Shown: piece after piece, positions 16,754 to 17,033 of the stretch | Position numbering within the stretch: the stretch's first letter is position 1 | Layout: the number at the start of each line of letters is the position of its first letter | From: CAZDSS01 sp964508185 | GTDB lineage: Bacteria > Pseudomonadota > Alphaproteobacteria > Sphingomonadales > Govanellaceae | Direction: 5' to 3' | Assembly (NCBI GenBank): GCA_964508185.1 | Contig: CAZDSS010000059.1 | Coordinates: forward strand, 1-17,033 | Length of the DNA stretch: 17,033 nt | The notes under the pieces: generated by a model | Told to the model about the DNA's origin: nothing | The model's input: only the letters and a program-made list of their open reading frames with translations | Database searches by the model: none | Program-made: the position numbers and the translations under genes

Positions 16754-16779
16754 GTCGGGGAATTGTCAAATTCCCCGAC
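16754..16779. promoter_or_regulatory. 11-bp dyad, probable upstream activator site for the sigma-54 promoter
   Basis: GTCGGGGAATT (16754-16764) and AATTCCCCGAC (16769-16779) form a perfect inverted repeat around 4 bases. Its centre lies about 84 bp upstream of the predicted sigma-54 transcription start, the usual range for enhancer-binding proteins such as PrsR. It also lies 30 bases downstream of the stop of the next minus-strand gene, so a terminator role is possible, but no T tract follows. Confidence 0.5.
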
Positions 16780-16808
16780 AGTTGAAGGCGATCGGAAGGG
16801 GGCTGATA

Positions 16809-17033
16809 TCAGGCGGACAGCCGGGCCCGGCGCCGCGGGAAGAGGAGCAGGCCGCCGACCCCGAGGGCGAAGAGGGCGAGCGCGCCCGGTGCCGGCACGG
16901 CCTGAATGAGGCTGCGTCCGGTGATCGCGTCATCGAAGGTGAAGCGGAGAAAGCCGCCGTCCGTCCCGAGATTGGTGAGGAGTTGCTGATGGCTGAGGCA
17001 TCTGTCGCCCGGCGCGCCGCAGCCCGGGCCGTC
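16809..17033 (-). CDS. Second PEP-CTERM-like (VPAPG) protein, C-terminal 74 residues only
   Basis: The minus-strand frame is open from the window edge to a TGA at 16811-16809. The visible 74 residues end in VPAPGALALFALG, a hydrophobic stretch and an RRRAR tail, the same sorting signal as in the neighbouring gene. CGAPGDRCLS near its visible start matches CGAAGDQCLT of the neighbour, so the two are related. Only about 35 residues separate the Cys motif from the anchor here, against about 107 in the neighbour, so the paralogs differ in the middle. A 32-base identical stretch in the anchor-coding region (16861-16892 and 16022-16053) supports recent duplication or strong constraint. The start lies outside the window. 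Confidence 0.78.
   Translation of the reverse strand, partial: DGPGCGAPGDRCLSHQQLLTNLGTDGGFLRFTFDDAITGRSLIQAVPAPGALALFALGVGGLLLFPRRRARLSA

Overview
The window is GC-rich, densely packed chromosomal DNA, most likely from an alphaproteobacterium. The supports are uniform high-GC codon use, C-terminal VPAPG-type PEP-CTERM-like anchors, short overlaps between operon genes, and the combination of kynurenine-pathway and aerobic CoA-dependent anthranilate genes. I cannot name a genus from sequence alone. I see no tRNA, rRNA, CRISPR array, insertion sequence or phage gene. No gene-free stretch exceeds about 200 bases.

Left flank (1-2021): the 3' end of a large repetitive surface or secreted protein with putative Ig (He_PIG-type) repeats, a Pro/Glu linker and a duplicated Trp-rich C-terminal module. 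An intrinsic terminator follows. Facing it is a small stand-alone Lrp/AsnC ligand-binding (RAM) domain gene.

Core (2164-13368): two operons converge on a strong terminator at 9918-9966. The rightward operon (2220-9911, seven genes) encodes a bifunctional 2-aminobenzoyl-CoA monooxygenase/reductase, an SDR dehydrogenase, a MarR regulator, an atypical crotonase, an acyl-CoA dehydrogenase, an anthranilate-CoA ligase and a Rid-family protein. A recognisable promoter overlapped by a perfect 18-bp palindrome precedes it. The leftward operon (13249-9984) is kynA-kynB-kynU followed by a VOC-family gene. A LysR-type regulator is transcribed divergently from kynA. Together these form one catabolic island: tryptophan to N-formylkynurenine to kynurenine to anthranilate plus alanine, then anthraniloyl-CoA, dearomatisation, and a beta-oxidation-like lower route. 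The lower route beyond dearomatisation is the least described part. The crotonase lacks both canonical glutamates but keeps a MenB-position aspartate, and the Rid protein lacks the canonical arginine. I propose they act as a ring-opening hydrolase and an enamine deaminase on CoA thioesters.

Right flank (14275-17033): a secreted Sel1-repeat protein, the peroxide-stress protein YaaA, and two related PEP-CTERM-like secreted proteins on the minus strand, the second cut off by the window edge. The complete PEP-CTERM-like gene has a well-spaced sigma-54 (-24/-12) promoter, with an 11-bp dyad about 84 bp upstream of the predicted start of transcription, where an enhancer-binding activator would bind.
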